Shown here: in pieces, positions 32,816-41,580 of the stretch
Layout: each line of letters begins with the position of its first letter
Position numbering within the stretch: the first letter of the stretch is position 1
Source of the DNA: Candidatus Eremiobacteraceae bacterium
GTDB taxonomy: Bacteria; Vulcanimicrobiota; Vulcanimicrobiia; Eremiobacterales; Eremiobacteraceae
Assembly (NCBI GenBank): GCA_035314825.1
Contig: DATFYX010000020.1
Coordinates: forward strand, 1-64,000
Reading direction: 5' to 3'
DNA: 64,000 nucleotides
The notes under the pieces: model-generated
The model's input: the letters and a program-made list of their open reading frames with translations, nothing else
What the model was told of the DNA's origin: nothing
Databases searched by the model: none
Program-made: the position numbers and the translations under genes

Positions 32816-33919
32816 CTAGTCCGCGACGCGGAAGCCGATGTGATTGGCTGAACTGCTAGGTTCGGTCTGGCCGCGCCCGCCGACTTCGTAGCGCGAGCAG
32901 AATTGATCGGTGCACAAGAACGAGCCGCCGCGGACCGAGCGCTTGTTCACGCCCGGTTCCTGAGGGTCGTAACTCGTCGACGGCCCGTGCGGATCGACCG
33001 CGACGCCGCCGTTTGTCGCGAGCTGTTGATAGTAGTCCGCGCGATACCAGTCCGAGGTCCACTCCCACACGTTGCCGGACATATCGTATAAGCCGTAGCC
33101 ATTGGGATGGTACGATGCGACCGGCATGGTCGTCGGATGATTGTGCGGCGCCGTGCTCGAGTCGGGGAAGTGGCCGTGATATGTATTGGCCATCGTCTTG
33201 CCGTTGGGCGTGAACTCATCGCCCCACGCGTACGGTCTGCAGCTCAAGCCGCCGCGCTCGGCGAATTCGTACTCGGCCTCGGTCGGAAGACGCATGTGCG
33301 CCCAGCGCGCATACGCTTGTGCGTCTTCGAACGCCATCTGCACGACGGGATAGTCATCTTTGCCCCCGATCGAGCTTTTGGGTCCGTCCGGATGGCGCCA
33401 GTCGGCCCCATGCACGTAGCGCCACCACTGCGAATCGTCGTTGAGCTCCACCGGATGCGCGGGGGGCGTGAAGACGAGCGAGCCGGCGACGAGAGCCTCG
33501 GGCGGCGCGTCCGGAAAATCTTTTTGCAGCGGCTTGCGCTCGGCCACCGTCACATAATGCGTCGCGTTCACGAACGCAGCGAACTGCGCGTTAGTGATGG
33601 TCGTCTTCGCAAGCCAGAAGCCGCTCACGCGCACGCGATGCCAGGGATGCGCGTCGGCGAACTTCGGATTGTTCGAGCCCATCGAGAACTCGCCGCCCGG
33701 GATCCACATCATACCCGGATGCCTCGTAGCAGGTAGGACATCGGGTGTGAGAACGCTTGGCTCGCACTGCGACCCGTCGGGTGCCGCTGACGCGAACATC
33801 CCCGCGGACGGCGCGTTAGCGGCGGTCGGTTTCGCGCAAGAAACCGAGGTGAAGGCGATGAGCAGCGCGCTCGTCCCGCACAAGAAACCTCTGAATCCGC
33901 CCGACATCGCCAAGTTCAT
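32816..33919 (-). CDS. Formylglycine-generating enzyme (sulfatase-modifying factor), exported
   Basis: A 367-aa enzyme that oxidises the sulfatase active-site Cys to formylglycine. The FGE-sulfatase domain is complete: MMWIPGGEFSMGS (about 70), RLPTEAEYEFAERGG (about 213-227), SGNVWEWTSDWY, and RGGSFLCTDQFCSRYEVGGR, in which the two Cys match the catalytic/copper pair of human and mycobacterial FGE. The N-terminus (FRGFLCGTSALLIAFTSVSCAKP) looks like a lipoprotein or other export signal, which is unusual for a bacterial FGE. It is divergent from the exported sulfatase, 164 bp away. No SD is obvious; Met5 is an alternative start. Confidence 0.9.
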   Translation of the reverse strand: MNLAMSGGFRGFLCGTSALLIAFTSVSCAKPTAANAPSAGMFASAAPDGSQCEPSVLTPDVLPATRHPGMMWIPGGEFSMGSNNPKFADAHPWHRVRVSGFWLAKTTITNAQFAAFVNATHYVTVAERKPLQKDFPDAPPEALVAGSLVFTPPAHPVELNDDSQWWRYVHGADWRHPDGPKSSIGGKDDYPVVQMAFEDAQAYARWAHMRLPTEAEYEFAERGGLSCRPYAWGDEFTPNGKTMANTYHGHFPDSSTAPHNHPTTMPVASYHPNGYGLYDMSGNVWEWTSDWYRADYYQQLATNGGVAVDPHGPSTSYDPQEPGVNKRSVRGGSFLCTDQFCSRYEVGGRGQTEPSSSANHIGFRVAD

Positions 33920-34083
33920 CTGCGCATTTTTCGACGCGACCGACGTGGGCTCCCATGAGCCCGCGCATCATCATCGGAGGGGGCTGAAAATGAAAACCCG
34001 AAATACGGCTCACGTCGCCGGGTTCAACGCCGGGCAACGTGTCTTTCCCAACAGAAAGATCCTGAAAGGCAGTTTCTGCATCG

Positions 34084-36600
34084 ATGAAACGCACTGGTCT
34101 TATCCTAATCGTCCTGCTCTCGCTCGGCGCCGCGACCTTTGCGGCGGAACAGTGGAACGGCATCGTCAAGACCGACATGGCGTCGCTCACCGCGACACGC
34201 GACGTCAGCCAAAGCACCGTCATCCCGGCTCCCGAGCCGACATTCGGCGGCGTGATCAGCAAGAACGTCTATGACTCGACCGCATGGTATCCGCCGCAGA
34301 TCGCGCCCAAGAAGGGCTCTCCGAACGTCTTGCTCATCATCATGGACGACGAGGGCTTCGCGGCGAACAGCACATTCGGCGGCCTGATCCCAACGCCGGT
34401 TTCGGATTCGCTCGCCAAACAAGGCCTGCGCTACATCAATTTCCACACGACATCGCTGTGCTCGCCGACGCGGGCCGCGCTCATCACCGGGCGCAACCAC
34501 GGCGACGTCGGATTCGAGCAAGTCGCCGAAGTGGCGACCGGCTTCCCCGGATACAACGGCACCATCGGAAAAGATAGCGCGACGGTCGCCCGTCTGCTGC
34601 AATACAACGGATACGCGACAGCGTGGTTCGGAAAAGACCACAACGTGCCGCTGTGGCAAGCCACGGACGCGGGGCCAAAAGACCAGTGGCCCGTCGGCAT
34701 GGGCTTTGACTACTTCTACGGCTTCATCGGCGGCGACATGGACCAGTGGCATCCGACGCTCTTCGAGAACACGAACCAGATCTTCCCGGACGTCGGCCAT
34801 CCGAACTATAACCTCAACGTCGACATCGCGGACAAGGCGATCGCGTGGCTGAAACGCATCAACGATCTCAAACCCAGCCAGCCGGTCTTCCTCTATTACG
34901 CTCCAGGCGCCACACATGCGCCGCATCAGCCGACGCCCGACTGGATCGCGAAGATGAAGGGCAAGTTCAACATGGGTTGGGACGCATATCGCGAGATGGC
35001 GTTCAAGCGCATGCAAGCGATGGGCACCATCCCGAAAAACGCCAAGCTAACGCCGTGGCCCAATCCCGAGGATAAAGATTATGCGGGCGCCGGATACGGC
35101 GACATCAGTCTCCCGCACTGGAATACGCTCACGCCCTATCAAAAAGCCGCATACGAGCACCAGATGGAGGTCTACGCAGCATATCTTGCGCAGACCGATT
35201 ATGAGATCGGCCGCGTCATCCAGGCCTTCAAGGACACCGGCCGCTACAACAACACGATGGTCATCCTGATCCACGGCGACAACGGCGCAAGCGCTGAAGG
35301 CACGCTGCAAGGAACGTTCAGCGAAGTCACAGACTTCAACGGCATCGTGCCACCGATCGAGAAATTCTGGCCGAAGTTCGGCCCGTTGTGGGGTAGCGAG
35401 TACACCGATCCCCACTACGCCGTGCAGTGGGCCTGGGCGCTGGACACGCCGTTCAAGTGGACCAAACAAGTCGCGTCGTACCTCGGCGGCACGCGCAACG
35501 GCATGATCGTCGCGTGGCCCGGCCACATCAGCGATCCGGGCGGCATCCGCGCGCAGTTCCACCACGTCATCGACGTGGACCCCACGATTCTGGACGTCGC
35601 CGGAATCGCGCAACCCACATCGGTAGACGGCGTGACGCAGAAGCCGATCGAGGGCGTGAGTTTCGCCTATACGTTCGACAAAGCAAACGCGAGCGCGCCG
35701 TCAACGCATCACACGCAGTACTTCGAGATGTTCGGTGCGCCGGCGATCTACAACGATGGCTGGATCGCCGCGGCCGAGCCGCACGCGATCCCATGGACGC
35801 CGACGACCAATACGCCCATCCAAGATGTCTGGGGTACCGAGAAGTGGCATCTCTACCACGTCACGGCAGACGACGACTGGACGGAATATAACGACGTCCA
35901 AAGCACGCATCAGGACAAGCTCAAAGAACTGCAAGATCTTTTCGTGTCAGAGGCGCAGAAGAACAACGCGTTCCCGCTCAACAACGCGCCGAACTTCTTC
36001 GATCCGCGGCCGAGTTTGACGGGTGGCCGGGCAGTGATCACGTACCACCCGGGCATCGTGGCGTTGAATCAAGCCGACACGCCCAACATTCTTAACACGA
36101 ACTACAGCATCGAGGGCGATATCACGGTTCCGTCGAGCGGCGCCACTGGTGTGATCATCGCCGACGGTGGCCGCTTCGGAGGCTATTCGCTCTGGCTCGA
36201 TCACGGAAAGCCGACGTTCTCGTACAACTTCGTCGAACTGGAGATGTTCCGTTGGAAGGGCGCATCCGCGCTTTCGCCAGGCCAGCACAGCGTCGTCTTC
36301 AGCTTTAAGTACGACGGCGGCGGCTTCGGTAAAGGTGGGGTCGGCACGTTGAGCGTCGACGGCACGACCGTTGATAGCCACCGAGTCCCCCACACAACGC
36401 CACTGACGTTGCCTTGGTTCGAAGGCCTCGATGTCGGAATGGATAACTCGACGCCGGTCGATGCCAACTACACGGTGCCGAATGCATTTACCGGCTCGAT
36501 ATCGCAGGTCGTGTACCACACGGGTCCCATGATGCTATCGAAGGCGCAATGGCCGGAGTACTACAATCGGATGCTCGCGGCATGGATGGGCATTCAATAG
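34084..36600 (+). CDS. Exported arylsulfatase with C-terminal beta-sandwich
   Basis: An 838-aa sulfatase. A signal peptide (RTGLILIVLLSLGAATFA) is followed by NVLLIIMDDEGFAANSTFGG (metal Asp pair). The formylglycine site is CSPTR in TTSLCSPTRAALITGRNHGD (about 133), with VILIHGDNGASAEG as the late metal-ligand motif. The last about 170 residues (ILNTNYSIEGDITVPSSGA onward) form a beta-sandwich like the one found in large arylsulfatases. It hydrolyses sulfate esters in the envelope or outside. The FGE gene is divergent and likely co-regulated. It ends at a terminator. Confidence 0.93.
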   Translation: MKRTGLILIVLLSLGAATFAAEQWNGIVKTDMASLTATRDVSQSTVIPAPEPTFGGVISKNVYDSTAWYPPQIAPKKGSPNVLLIIMDDEGFAANSTFGGLIPTPVSDSLAKQGLRYINFHTTSLCSPTRAALITGRNHGDVGFEQVAEVATGFPGYNGTIGKDSATVARLLQYNGYATAWFGKDHNVPLWQATDAGPKDQWPVGMGFDYFYGFIGGDMDQWHPTLFENTNQIFPDVGHPNYNLNVDIADKAIAWLKRINDLKPSQPVFLYYAPGATHAPHQPTPDWIAKMKGKFNMGWDAYREMAFKRMQAMGTIPKNAKLTPWPNPEDKDYAGAGYGDISLPHWNTLTPYQKAAYEHQMEVYAAYLAQTDYEIGRVIQAFKDTGRYNNTMVILIHGDNGASAEGTLQGTFSEVTDFNGIVPPIEKFWPKFGPLWGSEYTDPHYAVQWAWALDTPFKWTKQVASYLGGTRNGMIVAWPGHISDPGGIRAQFHHVIDVDPTILDVAGIAQPTSVDGVTQKPIEGVSFAYTFDKANASAPSTHHTQYFEMFGAPAIYNDGWIAAAEPHAIPWTPTTNTPIQDVWGTEKWHLYHVTADDDWTEYNDVQSTHQDKLKELQDLFVSEAQKNNAFPLNNAPNFFDPRPSLTGGRAVITYHPGIVALNQADTPNILNTNYSIEGDITVPSSGATGVIIADGGRFGGYSLWLDHGKPTFSYNFVELEMFRWKGASALSPGQHSVVFSFKYDGGGFGKGGVGTLSVDGTTVDSHRVPHTTPLTLPWFEGLDVGMDNSTPVDANYTVPNAFTGSISQVVYHTGPMMLSKAQWPEYYNRMLAAWMGIQ

Positions 36601-36628
36601 ACGACGCTCCGCACGGGCCCAAAACGAG

Positions 36629-36658
36629 CGAGGGACCGCATGCGCGGTCCCTCGTCTT
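36629..36658. terminator. Rho-independent terminator between convergent genes
   Basis: cgagggaccgc (36629-36639) and gcggtccctcg (36644-36654) pair perfectly around a 4-base loop, and TCTT follows. The reverse strand reads through AAAACG-type complement, TTTT. It lies 28 bp after the sulfatase stop and 20 bp from the end of the convergent gene. Confidence 0.85.
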
Positions 36659-36678
36659 GTCAGGCGGACAATGAGACG

Positions 36679-37137
36679 CTACGCGGTTGCCTGCGGCGTT
36701 TGCGTGCGCGGACGACTGACGTATGCGGCGACGGCGTTGTAGACGACGGCGAAAAGCGCGCCGCCGATCGCAGCGAAGACTATGGCAGCAAGCCACAACA
36801 GCGGAAGCCAAACGCCGAGGTGACTCATGGCGCTCATGTGGCTCATCGCGCCCACGTGGCTCCACTGGTGCGGGCCCATGCCGCCGCCGGGCATACTGCC
36901 GCCGGGCATTTGGCCGCCGGGCATACTGCCGCCGGGCATGCCGCCGCCGGGGTATCCTCCGCCGGGCATGCCGCCGCGCATGCGTCCGGCCATGCCGGCC
37001 ATGTGGAGATGCAGCGCGAACAAGATCGGGATGGCCAAAATGCCTTTTAAGAAGGCGAGCGTGGCCAGACCCGCCGCCATGCCGGCGGGGCTCAGCGCGA
37101 GAAAGCGCGTCGATTGGGGCGTTTGGATGTTTTGCAC
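36679..37137 (-). CDS. Two-helix membrane protein with MPGG repeats
   Basis: A 152-aa protein. I start at the GTG at 37137 because GGATAGGAGAG lies about 8 bp upstream. A first TM helix lies at about 25-43 (LATLAFLKGILAIPILFAL), then comes HLHMAGMAGRMRGG and a run of MPGG-G/S/Q units (about 55-85). The run is followed by HQWSHVGAMSHMSAMSHLG and a second TM stretch (VWLPLLWLAAIVFAAIGGAL). Met and His crowd the loop, which could bind a metal. No family recognised with certainty. Confidence 0.6.
   Translation of the reverse strand: MQNIQTPQSTRFLALSPAGMAAGLATLAFLKGILAIPILFALHLHMAGMAGRMRGGMPGGGYPGGGMPGGSMPGGQMPGGSMPGGGMGPHQWSHVGAMSHMSAMSHLGVWLPLLWLAAIVFAAIGGALFAVVYNAVAAYVSRPRTQTPQATA
36881..36985. 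repeat. Short tandem repeats coding MPGG units
   Basis: The DNA repeats a 15-bp unit (on the plus strand, gccgccgggcatactgcc-like; unit ccgccgggcat plus 4 bases) about seven times with small changes. It encodes the Met-Pro-Gly-Gly-x run of the membrane protein. Such runs expand and contract by slippage. Confidence 0.6.
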
Positions 37138-37282
37138 GATGAAGACTCTCCTATCCTTAGAAAGTGTACAAGGCGATGCATAAATTCCCATGAGGCGATG
37201 CGGGCAAGCAAGCGAGCCCACGGGACTTTCCCATCACTTTTTCACTTGATTATGATAGGATGACAATAGATTGGGGGTCGTC

Positions 37283-39190
37283 ATGGGTCGATCGACGGTT
37301 CCAGGGCTGGCAGCGTTCGCTCTTGCTCTGGTCTTGTGCGTCCCGAGCCTCCCAGCGCGGGCCGACCAGGATCAATATGTGAGCGTCGCGCGGATCAGCG
37401 CGCTCAACGGCACGGTGACCGTGAAGCAGGGCGATTCGGGCGATACCGTGGCGGCTGCCATCAACGCGCCGATGATCGTCGGCGATTACCTCGCGACCGG
37501 CAACGGATCGCGTGCCGAGATCCAGATCGACGACGCCAACTTCGTGCGCGCGAGCGAAGACGTGCAACTGCGCTTCACGCGCATGGATCCGGCCGACCAC
37601 ACGCTGCAGCTAGCGGCGGGTACCATCGAGTTGAGCCTGCTCAAGGTCAGCGACGGCCGACCGCAGGTCGAAACCCCATCGATCCGCATCCGGCCGCAAG
37701 AGGCCGGTGCGTACCGCGTCACCGTCACCGCCGACGGCGATACGCTGCTCACCGTGCGCGCGGGCCAGGCCGAGCTGATCGCGCCGCAAGGCACGCAGAC
37801 CATCAGCCAAGGCGTGACCGTCGCGATCCACGGATCGTCGGCCAATCCGAGCTTCCGCACGATCCAAACCATATCGTACGATGATTTCGACACTTGGAAT
37901 TCCGACCGCGACAAGTTCGCGTGGCGCGCCTACGCGGCGACGACGTACGCGAGTCCCGACATCGTCGGGCTGGCCGACCTTTCGAACTACGGCCAATGGA
38001 TCTCGACATCGAACTACGGCTACGTATGGTCACCGTACAGCCAGTACAACTGGGCGCCATACCGGTACGGCCGCTGGTCGTGGGTCAACTACTGCGGCTG
38101 GACGTGGGTCGGGTACGAGCCGTGGGGCTGGGCGCCCTATCACTACGGCCGCTGGTTCTACGCTCCGGCCTTCGGCTGGGCGTGGTATCCTGGGCCGCGC
38201 TACTATCAATCCTACTGGCAGCCGGCGTTGGTGGCGTTCTTCAATTTCGGCGGCGGCGGATTCGGTTTCGGGTTCGGCAACATCGGCTGGGTTCCGCTGG
38301 CTCCGTACGAACCGTACTATCCCTACTACAACCGCGTCGCGCGCGTGCACAATATCGGCAACACCTACGGCAACTCGCGCTGGCCGGGCGGCGTGACGGC
38401 GGTGCGCGCCGGGTCGTTCACGGGCGGATCGAAGTACGATTACGTCCCGGTCGAGCAGCGCGATCTGCAAGACGTGACGCTCGCCAAGGGATGGCTGCCT
38501 GTCGCGCCGACCAAGGCCGACGTGCGCTTCACGCAAACATCCGAAGGCGGGGTCGCGGCCGCACCGCTATCGCCGCACTTCGCCGCCATGCTCGCCCCGA
38601 AAGCGGAGCTGACATTCGATCAGCAGCGCGCGAACGCGCTGGCGATCTCACATCAGATGACCTCGCAAGCGGAGCATGCGACCGCGAGCACGGTCAAGGC
38701 GCAGAACGCGCCGGGCGCAACGGGCCAGACAAGCGCATGGAGCCGGTTCGGGCCGGCGGGCGGCCAGAACCAGGCGCCCGCACACATCGCGCCGGTCCAA
38801 GCCAGCGCTCCGAACCAGATCAACTCGCCCGCGCAAAACGGCGCGCAGCACGCTTCGGGCAACACGATCACCCGCGACGAAACGGCAAACGTGTGGAGCC
38901 GGTTCGGGCCAGCCAACGCGCCGAGCGTGGCAGCCGTGCACACGATGGCGAATGCCCCCGCTGGAGTGGGTGCGTGGAGCCAGTTCAGTCCCGGCAGCGT
39001 CAGCGCCGTGCACAGTCCGTCGTACATTCCGGGCATGCCGGATATGATGCGCCCGTACACCGGGCAAGCTCCCTACGCGCCGAACAGATACTCGACGCCA
39101 TCGGGCGGCTGGAGTCCGCACGCGATGAATATGCCGCAGCCTTCAGCCAGAGTTCCGGCGCCGGGCGCTCCGCACGGGAACCACCAATAG
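37283..39190 (+). CDS. FecR-domain protein with aromatic-rich DUF6600-like region, exported
   Basis: A 635-aa exported protein. The start ATG at 37283 has GGGGG a few bases before it and a signal peptide ending LPARADQ. Residues about 30-190 have a FecR-like beta domain (ALNGTVTVKQG, VGDYLATGNGSRAEIQI). It is followed by a Trp/Tyr/Gly-rich region (YGRWSWVNYCGWTWVGYEPW), as in DUF6600 proteins, and then a disordered C-terminal part with three degenerate WSRFGPA units. Family members are surface proteins of unknown function. A hairpin follows. Confidence 0.75.
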   Translation: MGRSTVPGLAAFALALVLCVPSLPARADQDQYVSVARISALNGTVTVKQGDSGDTVAAAINAPMIVGDYLATGNGSRAEIQIDDANFVRASEDVQLRFTRMDPADHTLQLAAGTIELSLLKVSDGRPQVETPSIRIRPQEAGAYRVTVTADGDTLLTVRAGQAELIAPQGTQTISQGVTVAIHGSSANPSFRTIQTISYDDFDTWNSDRDKFAWRAYAATTYASPDIVGLADLSNYGQWISTSNYGYVWSPYSQYNWAPYRYGRWSWVNYCGWTWVGYEPWGWAPYHYGRWFYAPAFGWAWYPGPRYYQSYWQPALVAFFNFGGGGFGFGFGNIGWVPLAPYEPYYPYYNRVARVHNIGNTYGNSRWPGGVTAVRAGSFTGGSKYDYVPVEQRDLQDVTLAKGWLPVAPTKADVRFTQTSEGGVAAAPLSPHFAAMLAPKAELTFDQQRANALAISHQMTSQAEHATASTVKAQNAPGATGQTSAWSRFGPAGGQNQAPAHIAPVQASAPNQINSPAQNGAQHASGNTITRDETANVWSRFGPANAPSVAAVHTMANAPAGVGAWSQFSPGSVSAVHSPSYIPGMPDMMRPYTGQAPYAPNRYSTPSGGWSPHAMNMPQPSARVPAPGAPHGNHQ

Positions 39191-39222
39191 CGCCAAGGTC
39201 CCTCATCCAGTCGCGCGTAACC

Positions 39223-39253
39223 GAGCCGGCGGTGATATCGCCGGCTCGTCTTT
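39223..39253 (+). terminator. Terminator-like hairpin over the start of the next gene
   Basis: gagccggcg (39223-39231) pairs with cgccggctc (39239-39247) around the 7-base loop gtgatat, followed by gtctttt. This has the form of a Rho-independent terminator for the FecR gene. The loop contains the GTG that seems to be the start codon of the lipoprotein gene, so the hairpin could also control that gene. Confidence 0.6.
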
Positions 39254-40743
39254 TGGCGTTCGCGTCCGCTGCCGCCGTGTTAGCCGGCTGCGGCGGCGGT
39301 TCGCAACCAGGCGTTCCCGGCAGACCGACTCCTCCGCCTGCGACTGCGCCCCCCGGGCCGTCCGTCGTCATGCGCGTCAGCACCGACCCGTTCAGCAATG
39401 CCAGCAGCCAGCACGCCACCGAGGTCGAGCCGGACGTCGTCGCATCCGGCATGACGCTCGTCGCCGCGCTGCAGCAAGGCCGCTTCTTCAACGCCGGCTC
39501 ATCCGATGTCGGGTTTGCGACCTCGAAAGACGGCGGCGCGACCTGGACCTCCGGCTCACTGCCCGGCACGACGACCTGGGCGCCGAGTCCGGGTCTGTTC
39601 GACAGCGTCAGCGATCCCAGCGTCGCCTTCGACGCGAAGCACAACGTCTGGCTGATGTCGACGCTGCCGATCCTCTTCAGCAACAATCCGGCGCCTGCGG
39701 TGCTCGTGAGCAGCTCGACGGACGCGATGAACTGGAACCTGCCGGTCGCCGTCGCACCGGGCCAGATCTCGAGCGACAAAGATTGGATCACATGCGACGA
39801 CACGCCGAGCAGCCCGTACTACGGCCACTGCTATGTCGAGTGGGATGATCCAAACGCCAACGGTCTGATCCACATGAGCACCTCGGCCGACGGCGGCGCG
39901 ACGTGGGGGGCGGTCAAGAGCACCGCAGACAATGCGGTGGGCATCGGCGGCCAGCCGCTGGTGCAGCCCGGCGGCACGGTGATCGTGCCGATGGACGACA
40001 ATTTCCAGGCCAACATGATCGCGTTCACCTCGCATGACGGCGGCGCGACGTGGTCATCCCATGTCGTCATCACGCCCATCACCGACCACCTCGTGGCGGG
40101 CAACATGCGCACCAGCCCGCTGCCGTCGGCGGCGATGGACGCGAGCGGCAAGCTCTATCTCGCGTGGCAGGATTGCCGCTTCCGCGCCGGCTGCAGCTCG
40201 AACGACATCGTCGTCAGCACGACGGTCGACGGCGTGAGCTGGACGGCGCCGGTGCGCGTGCCGATCGACGCGGCGACCAGCGCCGTGGACCACTTCATCC
40301 CAGGCATCGGCATCGATCCGGCGACCATGGGCGCGGGCGCGCATATCGGCCTGACATACTATTATTTCCCGAACGCGAGCTGCACGCTGGCGACGTGTCA
40401 GCTGTTCGCCGGTTTCGTCGGCTCGCAAGACGGCGGCGCGACGTGGACGACACCGCTCACCCTCACCGGACCGCTGAACTTGGCTTGGCTGGCGCAGACG
40501 TCGCAAGGGCCGATGGTCGGCGACTACATCGCGACGGCGTTCGCGGCCGGCCATCCGGTCGGCATCTTCGCGGTCGCCAATGCGCCCTCGCCGTCATTCG
40601 ATGAAGCGATGTACGTGCCCAAGCCCGGCGTGCTGACGCTGAGCTCGCTGCGCATGCGCAGCGCAGCCGGCGAACGGCCCGTGCCGGGCGTCAGATCCGA
40701 TCACGGGCTGCGGCCGGGGCCGCCGATCCGTTATATCCGTTAA
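39232..40743 (+). CDS. Lipoprotein with Asp-box (BNR) repeats, sialidase-like propeller
   Basis: A 503-aa lipoprotein. The GTG at 39232 gives MISPARLLAFASAAAVLAGC, a signal with lipobox LAGC. A Pro-rich linker follows. The propeller has at least four clear Asp-boxes: SKDGGATW, SADGGATW, SHDGGATW and SQDGGATW, with TVDGVSW as a degenerate one. These repeats occur in sialidases and other exo-acting or binding propellers. The Arg triad of sialidases is not obvious, so it may be a binding protein. No SD is visible. Overlaps the NlpE-META gene tail to tail by 4 bp. Confidence 0.8.
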   Translation: MISPARLLAFASAAAVLAGCGGGSQPGVPGRPTPPPATAPPGPSVVMRVSTDPFSNASSQHATEVEPDVVASGMTLVAALQQGRFFNAGSSDVGFATSKDGGATWTSGSLPGTTTWAPSPGLFDSVSDPSVAFDAKHNVWLMSTLPILFSNNPAPAVLVSSSTDAMNWNLPVAVAPGQISSDKDWITCDDTPSSPYYGHCYVEWDDPNANGLIHMSTSADGGATWGAVKSTADNAVGIGGQPLVQPGGTVIVPMDDNFQANMIAFTSHDGGATWSSHVVITPITDHLVAGNMRTSPLPSAAMDASGKLYLAWQDCRFRAGCSSNDIVVSTTVDGVSWTAPVRVPIDAATSAVDHFIPGIGIDPATMGAGAHIGLTYYYFPNASCTLATCQLFAGFVGSQDGGATWTTPLTLTGPLNLAWLAQTSQGPMVGDYIATAFAAGHPVGIFAVANAPSPSFDEAMYVPKPGVLTLSSLRMRSAAGERPVPGVRSDHGLRPGPPIRYIR

Positions 40744-41504
40744 TGCTCGATCGCGTTGACCGGAGTGAGAGGCGCGGCTTTGAAGCGCAAGAGCGGGAAC
40801 CCGCCGCCGTATAGATTGAGCCTGCCGTTGTCGAGATTGTAGATCTGCACCTCACCGAGCGCTTTGAGAAACGCCGCTTCGACGTCTGCGCCGCTGGCAC
40901 ACATCATGCGTGTCGTCGCGAGCGGTGAGAGGTGCAGCTCGTTCCCCTTTAGGGTGTACGAGCCGGTCAGCTGGTTGCAGCCCGTCGAGCCGCTGATGCG
41001 ACCGCCGGGCTCGAAATCGAGGCTCACCGGCTGCTGCGTCGCGCTCGAGGAGACGCGCTGTCCGCGCAGCTCGACCAACGTCCACGGATTGGAGCCCAGC
41101 GAGACCAGCGTGAGCGTCTGCGGCGCACGCGTCGAGAGCTCGTTGCCTGAGCGGTCAAGCACGCGCAGCGTGCGCGGATCGACGACGAGGAAATACTGCG
41201 GCGCGCCATAGGGCGAGCTCAGCTTGACCTTCGACGTGCCCACGTCATACGACCAGGGACCTGTGTAGACCACATCTGGAACGTCGCGCTCTAGGTAATG
41301 CAATGTCAGGACGTACGAATGGTCCGCGGCGAGCGCGAGCGTCGCGCGGATGCCGGGGCAGTCCGCGCACGGTTCGAGACCCGAGAAGGTCGCGGGCAGC
41401 GCGAACGGCGGCGCAGCAGACGCCGTCGCGCCGGCGCTTGTCGTGCCGATGATGCACGCCGCAGCAGCGACGCACGCAGCAAATCCGAGCAGCGGTCCAC
41501 GCAT
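40740..41504 (-). CDS. NlpE-type plus META-domain envelope protein
   Basis: A 254-aa exported protein. The ATG at 41504 has GGAGGT seven bases before it, and a signal follows (GFAACVAAAACIIG, lipobox-like AAAC). Residues about 40-140 match the NlpE N-terminal domain, including GLEPCADCPGIRATLAL with its CxxC, and the last about 120 match the META/HslJ domain (GRISGSTGCNQLTGSYTLKG, MMCASGADVEAAFLKAL). NlpE senses envelope/copper stress in enterics, and META proteins are linked to heat/antibiotic stress. Role here inferred only from the family. Confidence 0.84.
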   Translation of the reverse strand: MRGPLLGFAACVAAAACIIGTTSAGATASAAPPFALPATFSGLEPCADCPGIRATLALAADHSYVLTLHYLERDVPDVVYTGPWSYDVGTSKVKLSSPYGAPQYFLVVDPRTLRVLDRSGNELSTRAPQTLTLVSLGSNPWTLVELRGQRVSSSATQQPVSLDFEPGGRISGSTGCNQLTGSYTLKGNELHLSPLATTRMMCASGADVEAAFLKALGEVQIYNLDNGRLNLYGGGFPLLRFKAAPLTPVNAIEH

Positions 41505-41580
41505 CACATCGACCTCCGTTTCAAGCGAACGCGAGCGCTTCATTCGGAGGCCGGATGCGAGAACCCGCTCGCGCGAGAGG

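Noticed and set aside
36881-36985. Possible CRISPR-like repeat
   Set aside because: Units are 15 bp, without unique spacers, and encode MPGG repeats in an open frame.
37894-39231. Upstream extension of the Asp-box lipoprotein
   Set aside because: It lies in another frame of the FecR gene. The lipobox signal starts at the GTG at 39232.
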